From contig NC_016599.1 of NCBI RefSeq assembly GCF_000236705.1, forward strand, positions 3,720,001 to 3,784,000: a DNA stretch of 64,000 nucleotides. Direction: 5' to 3'. Within the stretch, counting starts at the first letter, position 1. Each line of letters opens with the position of its first letter. Origin of the DNA: Owenweeksia hongkongensis DSM 17368 (GTDB lineage: Bacteria; Bacteroidota; Bacteroidia; Flavobacteriales; Schleiferiaceae). Of this stretch, positions 23,436-32,175 are shown in pieces. The notes below the pieces were generated by a model. It was not told where the DNA came from and did not search any database. It saw only the letters and a program-made list of their open reading frames with translations. Both the position numbers and the translations under genes were made by a program.

Positions 23436-24316
23436 TGAAATTCAGAAACATAGTCGGATTAGGCGTTTTGTTGATATTGCTATTTGCTTGTGAGCATAAA
23501 CGAGATGAGAGCGAAAATCCATTTGATGTAAATGAAGAAGTGGATACAAGCAAGGTGAAGCTGAAAGATGCTACCATTGAAGGTTTGCACCAGAATGTGT
23601 TTTCTGTACGGTGTGCCAATCCAACTTGCCATGACGGTAGTTTTGAACCAGACTTTAGAACTGTACAAAGCACTTATTCGTCATTGGTGTATCATCCTGT
23701 TACCAAAAATGATGATCAAGGGAGTTTTACTTACCGAGTAGTTCCCGGCAATGCCGATGAAAGTTGGATAATGCGTAGGGTGACTGTAGAAGATGTATTA
23801 GGTAGAATGCCTCTTTATGCAGAGCCGCTAACTACTCAGGAAATCGAGGCTCTGAAATATTGGATAAATGATGGAGCTAGGGATATGCAGGGTAATTTAC
23901 CTGATTTGCCCAATGTGCAGCCTGCGGTTCACGGTTATCAAATTCAGGATTTACAACAAAACCGTGTGGATACTATTCGTGTAAATGGATGGGGATCTGC
24001 AGTGATTTTACAAGCCAACACGGATTATGATTACTACTTCTACATTACTGATGATAATACGCTGACCGAAAATTTGCAGAACCAAAAAATAGAGTTTAGC
24101 TACGACCGTGATAACTGGACACCCTTTCATCAAATTACTCCTACCAAGCTTTGGACAGATATTACAAAAGCCACATTTAATACATCAGCGTTTCAGGCCA
24201 ACACAACAGTTTATCTTCGCTATTTTGTGGAAGATGATCAGGGTGGAAAAACAGAAACTCCGGAAGACGGAAGTCCATATTGGCTAAAAGATAACTACTC
24301 AATAATTGTGCAATGA
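23432..24316 (+). CDS. Cytochrome-like lipoprotein with CxxxxCH motif
   Basis: A 294-residue lipoprotein (lipobox LLILLFAC followed by EHKRDESEN). The N-terminal domain has RCANPTCHDG (about 65-74), in which two Cys are separated by four residues, then VVPGNADESWIMRR and RMPLYAEPLTTQEIEALKYWINDGAR (about 130-155). This is the layout of planctomycete-type c cytochromes (PSCyt), with a possible Met ligand in RMP, but with CxxxxCH instead of CxxCH. The C-terminal half is beta-rich. Overlaps its neighbours on both sides by 4 nt. Heme attachment is possible but unproven. Confidence 0.75.
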   Translation: MMKFRNIVGLGVLLILLFACEHKRDESENPFDVNEEVDTSKVKLKDATIEGLHQNVFSVRCANPTCHDGSFEPDFRTVQSTYSSLVYHPVTKNDDQGSFTYRVVPGNADESWIMRRVTVEDVLGRMPLYAEPLTTQEIEALKYWINDGARDMQGNLPDLPNVQPAVHGYQIQDLQQNRVDTIRVNGWGSAVILQANTDYDYYFYITDDNTLTENLQNQKIEFSYDRDNWTPFHQITPTKLWTDITKATFNTSAFQANTTVYLRYFVEDDQGGKTETPEDGSPYWLKDNYSIIVQ

Positions 24317-24747
24317 GAGGGCTATTTATAATTATAGTATTCAGCAGTTTATTCTCATGTAGCAAGGACGAGGATCAACTAAGCGAGGTGCCTTCTTTAG
24401 AACTTATTTCTATCGGCCCAAATAGTGTGGTGCAGTTTGAAGATTCTGTAGTTATCCGATTGGCTTACGAAGATGGTGATGGCGACCTGGGTGGTTTTCC
24501 TGCTGATAGCGTAAACTTATTTGTGGTGGATAACCGCAATGGTGTTCCTTTTGAATTTAGGATTCAGGAACTGGTGCCTGGAGGTGCTGAGGTTCCAATC
24601 AAGGGCACCTTGAGTATTACTTTGCAAAACCTATTTCTTACGGGCAATGGTTCTCAGGAAAACGCCACCTTTAATATCTACGCTTACGATCGAGCTGGAA
24701 ATAAAAGCAATGTGGTGAAGACTCCGGGGGTTACCGTGCTCGAGTAA
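24313..24747 (+). CDS. Small lipoprotein, last gene of the DUF1501-like operon
   Basis: A 144-residue lipoprotein: FSSLFSC followed by SKDEDQ, where the KDED after Cys resembles the acidic lipoprotein export signals used for surface display in Bacteroidota. The mature part has an Ig-like beta pattern: VVIRLAYEDGDGDLGGFPADSV and ATFNIYAYDRAGNKS. The EDGDGDLG segment could bind calcium. Four-nt overlap with the cytochrome-like gene ties it to the operon. Probably a surface-exposed accessory protein; function unknown. Confidence 0.75.
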   Translation: MRGLFIIIVFSSLFSCSKDEDQLSEVPSLELISIGPNSVVQFEDSVVIRLAYEDGDGDLGGFPADSVNLFVVDNRNGVPFEFRIQELVPGGAEVPIKGTLSITLQNLFLTGNGSQENATFNIYAYDRAGNKSNVVKTPGVTVLE

Positions 24748-24849
24748 ATTTGCCCACCTAAATTTTTCTCACTACTTTAAAGAACACAATCAATGGGGGA
24801 GTGCGAAGTCTGAAAAGATTGCGCAAGCTTAACTTATACAACTCGCCCA

Positions 24850-26931
24850 ATGATTGCTCAACGTTACCCGGTTTTCCGTGTATTTCTGCTGTTTTGTGCC
24901 GGCATTCTACTTGCCAATTTTGTAGATGTTTCCTTCCACTTTTTTGCTATTCTTACTGGAGTTTCCTTGCTGCTTGCCATTTTCCTTGCTTTCTTTCCTC
25001 CTGTATTTTATTCGTTTCGTTGGCGGTGGATGTTTGGGCTTGTGGTATCCATATTCTTTGTGTCGTTGGGTGTATTTATCACTCACCTTTACGGTGAAAC
25101 AAATTTCAAAAACCACATTTCTGATTTACCGGAAGGTAAAAGGTATTATGAAGTAGAGCTACTGGAAGACCCTTTGGAAAAGGCTCGCTCGTATGGCATG
25201 CAAGTTAAGTTACTGAGTTTTTCAAATGAGAATGAGAAGCTTGTAGAGGGAAGCCTCAAAATGATGCTCTATTTGCAGAAAAGTAGAGAAGCTTCTGCTC
25301 TAAGATATGGTGATAGAATTGTGATTAACACTTCTGTAAATAAACTTCGTGGGCCGCAAAACCCCTTTGAATTTGATTATCGCGATTTCTTAAACCTAAA
25401 AGCAATTTATGCCCAAGCTTATGCGGATAGCACTTCGTATAAATTGGCAAGCACTGGTCATGGTTGGGCAATTCTAAGGTTTGCCAAAAATGTAAGGCGC
25501 CATTTTTTGAAAGCGGTGGACGGCTGGAATTTACCAGAAAGTCAAGCAGCCATAACTAAAGCCTTACTTCTGGGGTACCGATATGATATTGATGATAACA
25601 CATTGAAAGCTTATGCTTCTGCGGGAGCAATGCATGTGCTGGCAGTAAGCGGCTTGCATGTAGGTATTGTTTACACTTTGGCTGGCTATCTTCTTTTTTT
25701 CTTAATGAGAATAAAGCGTGGCGCAATAGTAAAGAGTATTATTCTTATTCTTCTTTTGTGGATGTTTGCGCTAATTACGGGAATGTCGGCTTCGGTGGTT
25801 CGTGCAGCAACTATGTTCACTTTTGTAGCTATAGGAACGAGTCTAAAGCGCTACACTTCAATTTACAATACCATTTTGGGTTCCGCTATTCTATTGCTTA
25901 TCATTCGCCCATCTTATCTTTTTGAGGTTGGCTTTCAGCTTAGTTATGCCGCGGTATTTGGCATAGTTTGGATTCAACCAAAGTTGTCAACCCTGTTTCG
26001 CCCTTCAACCAAGGTTGTAAAATTGTTTTGGGACATTACCACGGTTTCTATTGCTGCTCAGGTGGCTACTTTCCCTTTAGGACTTTATTACTTTCATCAG
26101 TTCCCTACTTTGTTTTTGGTGTCTAACCTTATTGTGATTCCTGTAGTAACGGTGCTCATGTATCTAGGTTTATTGTTGTTAGTGCTAAGCAGTATGGGGG
26201 TTGTGTGGCTTACGCTGATAAAGTTTTATTCAGGTTGGCTTTGGCTCATGAACACGGGAGTGCAGTGGGTAGAAAAACAAGCTGCGTTTTTGATTACTGA
26301 AATTCACGTAAGTCGACTGGAGTTGGTTTTGCTTTACGTTCTCATTTTTAGCGGATTTTTATGGTTGACTAAAGGCGGTTACAAAAGACTGGTGCTCTCT
26401 ATGCTGTGCATAATTTTTATAGGAATTAGCCAGCTGTATGAAAAGCACAATTTACAGCAAGCAGCTACCATGGTAGTTTACTCTGCCAAAGGGCACGCGG
26501 CCATTGGTTTGTATCATCCTTCGCAATCACTCTTTATTGCCGATTCTGCATTTCTTCACGATGATGATGTCTTAACATTTCACGTAAAACACCATTGGTG
26601 GGCTTTGGATGCGAAACCTCAATATTACTGTCTGGAAGAGGTTTGCACTAAATCTAATAGCTGGAATAATAAAGGGCTGTTTTCCTTTTGTGGTAAACTT
26701 ATTTGTATACCAAATGAGGGAGAATTGGTGCTTCCGAAAGCGGATTTCTATGTGATAAATGAAGGTTACCCAAATTGGAAAATAGAAAATCTGATGCTTT
26801 CAAAAATCATTTTGGGCAACAGCCTAAGATATAGTCAACGCAAAAAATGGAAGGAATTTTGTTTGAAAAACAAGCTAGCCTTTCATGACTTGAATAGTGA
26901 AGGTGCGTTTCAGATTGTGCTTAATCCCTAA
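24850..26931 (+). CDS. comEC: ComEC/Rec2-family DNA-uptake channel protein
   Basis: A 693-residue polytopic protein. An N-terminal hydrophobic pair and soluble DUF4131-type domain (about 1-210) are followed by the ComEC core: ITKALLLGYRYDIDD, then GAMHVLAVSGLHVGIVY (about 256-272) and about eight more helices to residue 530. The C-terminal soluble tail (about 535-693) keeps the place of the metallo-beta-lactamase domain but has no HxHxDH motif. ComEC moves single-stranded DNA through the inner membrane; without the nuclease motif, strand degradation would need another protein. The last 11 nt overlap the 3' end of cdaA on the opposite strand. Confidence 0.88.
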   Translation: MIAQRYPVFRVFLLFCAGILLANFVDVSFHFFAILTGVSLLLAIFLAFFPPVFYSFRWRWMFGLVVSIFFVSLGVFITHLYGETNFKNHISDLPEGKRYYEVELLEDPLEKARSYGMQVKLLSFSNENEKLVEGSLKMMLYLQKSREASALRYGDRIVINTSVNKLRGPQNPFEFDYRDFLNLKAIYAQAYADSTSYKLASTGHGWAILRFAKNVRRHFLKAVDGWNLPESQAAITKALLLGYRYDIDDNTLKAYASAGAMHVLAVSGLHVGIVYTLAGYLLFFLMRIKRGAIVKSIILILLLWMFALITGMSASVVRAATMFTFVAIGTSLKRYTSIYNTILGSAILLLIIRPSYLFEVGFQLSYAAVFGIVWIQPKLSTLFRPSTKVVKLFWDITTVSIAAQVATFPLGLYYFHQFPTLFLVSNLIVIPVVTVLMYLGLLLLVLSSMGVVWLTLIKFYSGWLWLMNTGVQWVEKQAAFLITEIHVSRLELVLLYVLIFSGFLWLTKGGYKRLVLSMLCIIFIGISQLYEKHNLQQAATMVVYSAKGHAAIGLYHPSQSLFIADSAFLHDDDVLTFHVKHHWWALDAKPQYYCLEEVCTKSNSWNNKGLFSFCGKLICIPNEGELVLPKADFYVINEGYPNWKIENLMLSKIILGNSLRYSQRKKWKEFCLKNKLAFHDLNSEGAFQIVLNP

Positions 26932-27697
26932 GGTAATCCAGCACATGCTTGGGTAGCTCGGCAGCGGTAACCTTATTGATGAACTCGTCACCGATGGCGA
27001 TAGAAATAGAGCCACTTTCTTCAGAAACTACAATAGCCAGCGCATCTGTTTTTTCAGCAATACCAATGGCAGCGCGGTGACGAAGTCCAAATCTACTCGG
27101 CAAAGAAGTTTTTTCGGTAACAGGCAAAATACAGCCAGCTGCCAGTAATTTTTCACCACTTATAATTACTGCTCCATCGTGTAGAGGAGAGTGCTTGTTG
27201 AATATACTTTCGAGCAACTGTGCACTAGTTTGGCTGTTGATACGCGTACCAGTATCTACGTAACTTCCCAGTCCACTTTTTCGTTCCAATACAATGAGGG
27301 CTCCGGTTTTTGAATCGGCCATGTGGCGGCAGGCTTCGGCAATTTCGCTTATCGCAATGTTTGGTTCATTATCATCACGAAGAATTTTTAGCTGGCGTAA
27401 AAAACGTCTTCTATGAGTGAAGTTTGTTGAGCCCAAAAGAAGAAGAAATTTTCGAATTTCTTGCTGGAAAACAATTACCAAAGCAATCACTCCAACACCG
27501 ATAAACTTTCCAAGTATTTCAGATAAAAGCTCCATCTGGAGAGCTTCTACTAATTTCCAAATAAGGTAGATGGCAGCCACACCAATAAAGATATTGATGG
27601 CCACAGTACCCCTGATAAGACGGTAGAGCTGGTAGAGTAGAAAAGCTACCAACAGGATGTCGATAGCGTCTAAAATGCCGAAGTCAATAAAAGACAT
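26921..27697 (-). CDS. cdaA: Diadenylate cyclase, CdaA type
   Basis: Membrane-bound enzyme that makes the second messenger c-di-AMP from two ATP. From ATG 27697 (258 residues) there are three N-terminal helices (about 8-80) and a DAC domain with LHDGAVII (DGA at 174-176) and FGLRHRAAIG (RHR at 206-208), both intact. A TTG two codons upstream is possible but the ATG shares one base with the folP stop (TAATG), a common coupling arrangement. folP-cdaA is a conserved pair in Bacteroidota. No CdaR or GlmM gene is adjacent, unlike in Firmicutes. Confidence 0.92.
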   Translation of the reverse strand: MSFIDFGILDAIDILLVAFLLYQLYRLIRGTVAINIFIGVAAIYLIWKLVEALQMELLSEILGKFIGVGVIALVIVFQQEIRKFLLLLGSTNFTHRRRFLRQLKILRDDNEPNIAISEIAEACRHMADSKTGALIVLERKSGLGSYVDTGTRINSQTSAQLLESIFNKHSPLHDGAVIISGEKLLAAGCILPVTEKTSLPSRFGLRHRAAIGIAEKTDALAIVVSEESGSISIAIGDEFINKVTAAELPKHVLDYLRD

Positions 27698-28572
27698 TAA
27701 CAAAAATTTTGGGTGAAAGTAAGGATTTTCAAAGCTTCAGCTGCCGCCTTCACATCATGCACTCTTAGAATGTCGGCTCCCTTTTGCAAGGCAATGGTGT
27801 TTACTACGGTAGTTCCGTTTAGCGCGTCTTTGGCAGAAATATCAAGCAGTTTGTTGATCATAGATTTGCGGCTTACGCCTACTAATATTGGGCGCTGAAA
27901 AACTTTGAGCAAATCCAGTTTTGCGAGTAATTCATAATTGTGCTCAAGGTTTTTACCAAAACCAAAACCAGGATCGAGAATAATATCGGCAACTCCGGCA
28001 TCGAGGAAGGTGTTCATTTGTTTTGAGAAAAAGTAGCTCACTTCCTCAAATACATTTTTGTATTGAGGATCTTTTTGCATCGTTTGCGGAGTGCCTTGTA
28101 TGTGCATCAAAATGTATGGGAGTTTAATGTCAGCCACTGCTTTCGGCATATCTGCATCCATCGTTCCGCCACTAATATCATTTATAATATGAACCCCCAT
28201 ATCGGCTCCGGCACGAGCTACTTCGGCTTGATAAGTGTCCAGTGAAAAAATGGTATCCGAAAACTCTTTCTTTAATGTTGGAAGCATGGCTTTAATCCGA
28301 GCTGTTTCTTCTTTCGCGCTAAGCGAACTAGCCCCGGGACGAGTAGAGCTTGGGCCAATGTCGATAATTGAGGCGCCCTCACTCAGCATTTCGCGTACTC
28401 GGTTCACGGCATTTTCGGGCGTGTTGTGCTGTCCGCCATCATGAAAAGAATCGGGGGTAATGTTGAGAATACCCATTATCATCGGGCTATTAATAGAGTA
28501 GGGCTTTCCGCCCAGATTCAGCAAGTGTTTCTTGCAAAAAATGGTATCTTTCGCCTCGTTTTTTATGAGCAT
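27697..28572 (-). CDS. folP: Dihydropteroate synthase
   Basis: Catalyses condensation of p-aminobenzoate with hydroxymethyl-dihydropterin diphosphate in folate synthesis, the step blocked by sulfonamides. The signature MGILNITPDSFHDGG and the second loop GASIIDIGPSSTRPGA are plain, as are DPGFGFGKN and the late VGVSRKSMI and RVHDVKA segments. Start taken at ATG 28572; a GTG at 28578 would add two residues. It is divergent from the DUF1599 gene with a 47-nt gap and is translationally coupled to cdaA. Confidence 0.95.
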   Translation of the reverse strand: MLIKNEAKDTIFCKKHLLNLGGKPYSINSPMIMGILNITPDSFHDGGQHNTPENAVNRVREMLSEGASIIDIGPSSTRPGASSLSAKEETARIKAMLPTLKKEFSDTIFSLDTYQAEVARAGADMGVHIINDISGGTMDADMPKAVADIKLPYILMHIQGTPQTMQKDPQYKNVFEEVSYFFSKQMNTFLDAGVADIILDPGFGFGKNLEHNYELLAKLDLLKVFQRPILVGVSRKSMINKLLDISAKDALNGTTVVNTIALQKGADILRVHDVKAAAEALKILTFTQNFC

Positions 28573-28619
28573 TTTCACAATGTTTATAAACCAAATTTAA
28601 GCAACAGCTAAAGTATTAA

Positions 28620-29168
28620 ATGAACCATACTTCCCAGCAATACGATGAGGTAATAGCTCATTGCCGCGAACTTTTTGTAAACAAGATGAAGGACTACGGT
28701 CCGGCTTGGCGGATTCTTAGATTACCATCACTTACCGATCAGATTTTTATTAAGGCTCAGCGCATTAGAAGCATTGAACAAAAGGGCACGCAACTTGTGG
28801 ATGACGACCTTCGTGGAGAGTTTATCGGAATCCTGAATTACTCCATCATGGCTTTGGTGCAACTGGAGCTGGGAGTGGTAGAAAAACCGGACATTGACAA
28901 GGATAAAGCTGCTCAACTATTTGATAAATATGCTGCTGAAACCAAGGCGCTGATGGAGCGCAAAAATCACGATTATGGTGAGGCTTGGCGCGAAATGCGA
29001 ATCAGTTCGATTACAGATTTGATTTTGCAAAAATTGCTTCGCATAAAGCAGATTGAAGACAATAGTGGGAAGACAATTGTGTCAGAAGGTTTGGACGCCA
29101 ATTATATGGATATGGTAAACTATGCTGCATTCGTATTAATTAAAATGAGCGAAACAGAAACATTATGA
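28620..29168 (+). CDS. DUF1599-family protein
   Basis: A 182-residue soluble protein with two similar halves: YDEVIAHCRELFVNKMKDYGPAWRILRLPSLTDQIFIKAQRI and FDKYAAETKALMERKNHDYGEAWREMRISSITDLILQKLLRI. Each half has the DYGxAWRxxRxxSxTDxIxxKxxRI motif, so this is an internal duplication, a plain helical repeat. DUF1599 proteins are structurally related to nucleotide-binding all-alpha enzymes, but no activity is established. The position, opposite folP and upstream of a DoxX-type gene, is usual in Bacteroidota. Its stop overlaps the next start. Confidence 0.85.
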   Translation: MNHTSQQYDEVIAHCRELFVNKMKDYGPAWRILRLPSLTDQIFIKAQRIRSIEQKGTQLVDDDLRGEFIGILNYSIMALVQLELGVVEKPDIDKDKAAQLFDKYAAETKALMERKNHDYGEAWREMRISSITDLILQKLLRIKQIEDNSGKTIVSEGLDANYMDMVNYAAFVLIKMSETETL

Positions 29169-30310
29169 GATTTATTACACAAGTATCACGAGTGCTGGTT
29201 GGCGCTCTTTTTATTTTTTCAGGTTTTATAAAATTGAATGACCCGGTTGGGTTTTCATTTAAGCTGGACGAGTATTTTGGAGTGGATGTTCTGAACCTCC
29301 CATTTTTGCAACCCTTTGCGCTGGCCATCGCGGTTTTTGTGGTAATACTTGAAGTTTTGCTCGGTGTAGCTTTGCTGATAGGTTTTAAGCGAAAGCTTAC
29401 ATCCTGGTTGCTTTTGCTGATGATTGTGTTTTTTACCTTCCTTACTTTTTATTCAGCGTACTTTAATAAAGTGACTGATTGCGGTTGTTTTGGTGATGCT
29501 ATTCCGCTTACACCTTGGCAATCATTTGGAAAGGATGTGGTGCTGAGTATTCTCATTCTGATCATCTTTTTCAATCAGCAGTACATCAATCCAATACTTA
29601 GAAAAAGCGCAAACATTGCCGTAATGGCTTTCTCGCTGGTGGCGTGTGCCCTTTTCGGGAATCATGTTTTGAATCACTTGCCAGCTATAGATTTTAGAGC
29701 TTATGCAGTGGGCAAAAGTATTTCAGAAGGAATGAAGTCAGCCGAGGAGCTTGGAGTGCAGGCTACCGAATACGGGACTATTTATGTAATGAAAAACACC
29801 AGTACTGGCGAGGAGAAAAAGATTAGCTCCAAAGCTTATGTTGACGAAAAATGGTGGGAAAACAAGGACTGGGAAATGCTGAGCGATAAAACTGAAACTG
29901 TGGTTTTGGTGCATGGATACGAGCCACCCGTTCACGATTTTGTAATGACCTTGGAGGATGAAGATATTACAGATCAGGTGCTGAATATGCCAGCTGTGTT
30001 TTTGGTAATTAGCTACAAAATGGAAATTACAGATGATGAGGCTTACGCCAAAATCAATGAATTTGCTGGGAAAGCTGAAGCAGTTACAATTCCGCTTTAT
30101 GGTGTGAGTGCAAGCTTGCCCGAAGTTGTGGACCAAAAGCGTCATGAGTTGCAAACACCGTTTCCATACGCAGTGATGGATGAAACTACTTTGAAAACTA
30201 TAGTTCGTTCTAATCCAGGAATAGTTTTGCTGAAGCACGGAAGAGTGGCAGCTAAGTGGCATCACAACGATTTGCCTGATTTTGCTGAGGTACAAAAGGA
30301 GTATTTGTAA
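29165..30310 (+). CDS. DoxX/MauE-type membrane protein with thioredoxin-like tail (BT_3928-like)
   Basis: The N-terminal third has four membrane helices of the DoxX/MauE fold with FSGFIKLNDPVGFSFKLDEYF (about 19-39) and TDCGCFGDAIPLTPWQSFGKD (near 100-120), where the CxCFG motif is common in this family and may be redox active. The last 180 residues are soluble, outside or inside the cytoplasmic membrane, with weak thioredoxin-like spacing but no CxxC. Length 381 fits the Bacteroidota-specific family. It overlaps the DUF1599 gene by 4 nt. A role in redox homeostasis is an inference from the fold. Confidence 0.8.
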   Translation: MRFITQVSRVLVGALFIFSGFIKLNDPVGFSFKLDEYFGVDVLNLPFLQPFALAIAVFVVILEVLLGVALLIGFKRKLTSWLLLLMIVFFTFLTFYSAYFNKVTDCGCFGDAIPLTPWQSFGKDVVLSILILIIFFNQQYINPILRKSANIAVMAFSLVACALFGNHVLNHLPAIDFRAYAVGKSISEGMKSAEELGVQATEYGTIYVMKNTSTGEEKKISSKAYVDEKWWENKDWEMLSDKTETVVLVHGYEPPVHDFVMTLEDEDITDQVLNMPAVFLVISYKMEITDDEAYAKINEFAGKAEAVTIPLYGVSASLPEVVDQKRHELQTPFPYAVMDETTLKTIVRSNPGIVLLKHGRVAAKWHHNDLPDFAEVQKEYL

Positions 30311-30313
30311 TAG

Positions 30314-31387
30314 ATGCTGCGCTACGTCTCAAATAAAATAGGGTATAGCATACTGGTGATGCTGGGCGTGGTGACAGCCGTGTTTTTTCTTTTCAATGTG
30401 TTGCCAGGCGATCCTGCCAGGATGATGCTTGACCAACGGGAAGATAGTGAGCAGCTGAACGCAGTGCGCGCCAAGTATGGTTTTGATAAACCTATGTCGG
30501 AGCAATATTTATACTATCTGAACGACATTAGTCCGATTTCTATTCATACTCAAAACGAAAAGGATTACAATAATATTTACCGCTACCGAGGGACTTATGT
30601 TTCCTTGTTTAGCGTAAGCGACAAAACCATTGTTTTGAAATGGCCTTACTTGCGTGAATCCTTTCGGAGCCAAGGGAAAAGTGTAACGGCCATTATAGGC
30701 GAAACTTTACCAAACACCATTGTGCTTGCTTGTGCGTCTATTATTATTGCCATGATAATTGGTGTGTTTTTAGGAGTGGTAGCGGCTTTGGTGCCAAATA
30801 GTTTTTTGGATAAAATGATTACCGTGGTAGGAACCATTGGTATGTCGGTTCCATCGTTTTTCTCGGCTATTCTTTTTGCCTGGATTTTTGGATACATCCT
30901 GGCTGAGTACACAGGTTTGAATATGACCGGAAGCCTGTTTGAGGTTGACGATATGGGCGAAGGCACGCACCTTCAATTGAAGAATCTAATTCTTCCAGCC
31001 ATCACTTTAGGGATTCGTCCCTTGGGGGTAATTATACAGCTTACGAGAGGTAGCTTGTTGGAAGAACTCAGCCAGAACTATATTATTACGGCTCGGGCCA
31101 AAGGTTTGAAAATGCCCACTATTGTGCGAAAGCATGCTTTGCGCAATGCGCTAAACCCTGTAATTACAGCAGCATCGGGTTGGTTTGCCAGTATGTTGGC
31201 AGGGGCGGTTTTTGTGGAGTATATTTTTGGTTGGAACGGACTAGGAAAGCAAATAGTAGAGGCACTCAATCAGCTGGATTTACCGGTAGTAATGGGTGCA
31301 GTACTGGTTATAGGATTTACCTTTGTAATCATTAATATTCTTGTAGATATCATTTATGCGCGCCTCGATCCGAGGGTGCGGGTATAA
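30314..31387 (+). CDS. OppB/DppB-type ABC transporter permease (solo gene)
   Basis: A 357-residue permease with six helices. The N-terminus has VTAVFFLFNVLPGDPARMML (about 19-38), the typical OppB start, and the coupling helix motif is ARAKGLKMPTIVRKHALRNALNP (near 260-282). A periplasmic insertion between helices 1 and 2 (about 55-125) is longer than average. There is no OppC, ATPase or binding-protein gene nearby, so the partner subunits must be elsewhere. It sits 3 nt after the DoxX gene and 17 nt before tpiA, in an operon of unrelated enzymes. Confidence 0.87.
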   Translation: MLRYVSNKIGYSILVMLGVVTAVFFLFNVLPGDPARMMLDQREDSEQLNAVRAKYGFDKPMSEQYLYYLNDISPISIHTQNEKDYNNIYRYRGTYVSLFSVSDKTIVLKWPYLRESFRSQGKSVTAIIGETLPNTIVLACASIIIAMIIGVFLGVVAALVPNSFLDKMITVVGTIGMSVPSFFSAILFAWIFGYILAEYTGLNMTGSLFEVDDMGEGTHLQLKNLILPAITLGIRPLGVIIQLTRGSLLEELSQNYIITARAKGLKMPTIVRKHALRNALNPVITAASGWFASMLAGAVFVEYIFGWNGLGKQIVEALNQLDLPVVMGAVLVIGFTFVIINILVDIIYARLDPRVRV

Positions 31388-31404
31388 ACCAAATAAAATA
31401 AAAC

Positions 31405-32175
31405 ATGGCTCGAAAAATAGTAGCGGGAAACTGGAAAATGAACCTCCTGCCAGACGAAGGATATCAGTTAATCGAAGACCTTTCAAACTTTTGTGAAGGG
31501 AACAAGTTGGATAATGTGGAAGTAGTGGTATCGCCACCGTTTATCCATTTGGCGAAAGCCGCAGAAATGACGGCTCACTCAAAATTGACCATATCTGCAC
31601 AAAACTGCAGCGATCAATTGAGCGGTGCCTACACAGGCGAAGTAAGCGTGGAAATGCTGAAAGCAGCTGGTGTAAACTGGACATTGATTGGCCACTCTGA
31701 GCGTAGAGAATATTATGGCGATACCGATGAGTTTGTAAACGGAAAACTGAAGCGCACCATTGAAGCCGAGATGACCCCTGTACTTTGTGTAGGCGAAGTG
31801 TTGGAAGATAGAAAAGCTGGTAAGCAGGAAGAAGTTGTTGCTTCTCAGCTAAAAGGGGCTTTAGCTGGATTTTCGGCTGATGAGGTAAAAAATATGGTGA
31901 TTGCTTATGAGCCAGTTTGGGCTATAGGGACGGGTGAAACTGCTTCTCCAGAGCAGGCTCAGGAAGTACATGCTTTTATTAGAAAGTATCTTACCCAGAC
32001 TTACTCGGCTGAGGTGGCAAATGCGGTAAGCATCCTGTATGGAGGATCGGTAAAGCCGGAAAATGCCAAAGAGATTTTTGGGCAACCAGATGTAGATGGA
32101 GGCCTTATTGGTGGGGCATCTTTGAAGTATGAGCAATTTGTAAAGTTGATTGAAATAGGACAAGAGGTACTGTAA
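31405..32175 (+). CDS. tpiA: Triosephosphate isomerase
   Basis: Interconverts dihydroxyacetone phosphate and glyceraldehyde 3-phosphate in glycolysis. The 256-residue barrel has all key parts: GNWKMN with K11, IGHSERREYYG with electrophile H97, AYEPVWAIGTG with catalytic base E169 and the start of loop 6, and YGGSVKPENA for phosphate binding. The stop shares a base with the start of prmA. Conserved with DUF1599, DoxX and prmA neighbours in this phylum. Confidence 0.97.
   Translation: MARKIVAGNWKMNLLPDEGYQLIEDLSNFCEGNKLDNVEVVVSPPFIHLAKAAEMTAHSKLTISAQNCSDQLSGAYTGEVSVEMLKAAGVNWTLIGHSERREYYGDTDEFVNGKLKRTIEAEMTPVLCVGEVLEDRKAGKQEEVVASQLKGALAGFSADEVKNMVIAYEPVWAIGTGETASPEQAQEVHAFIRKYLTQTYSAEVANAVSILYGGSVKPENAKEIFGQPDVDGGLIGGASLKYEQFVKLIEIGQEVL

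Noticed and set aside
24801-25156. Plus-strand frames overlapping the comEC start, Cys/Phe-rich
   Set aside because: They are out-of-frame readings of the hydrophobic comEC N-terminus and have no start context or homology.
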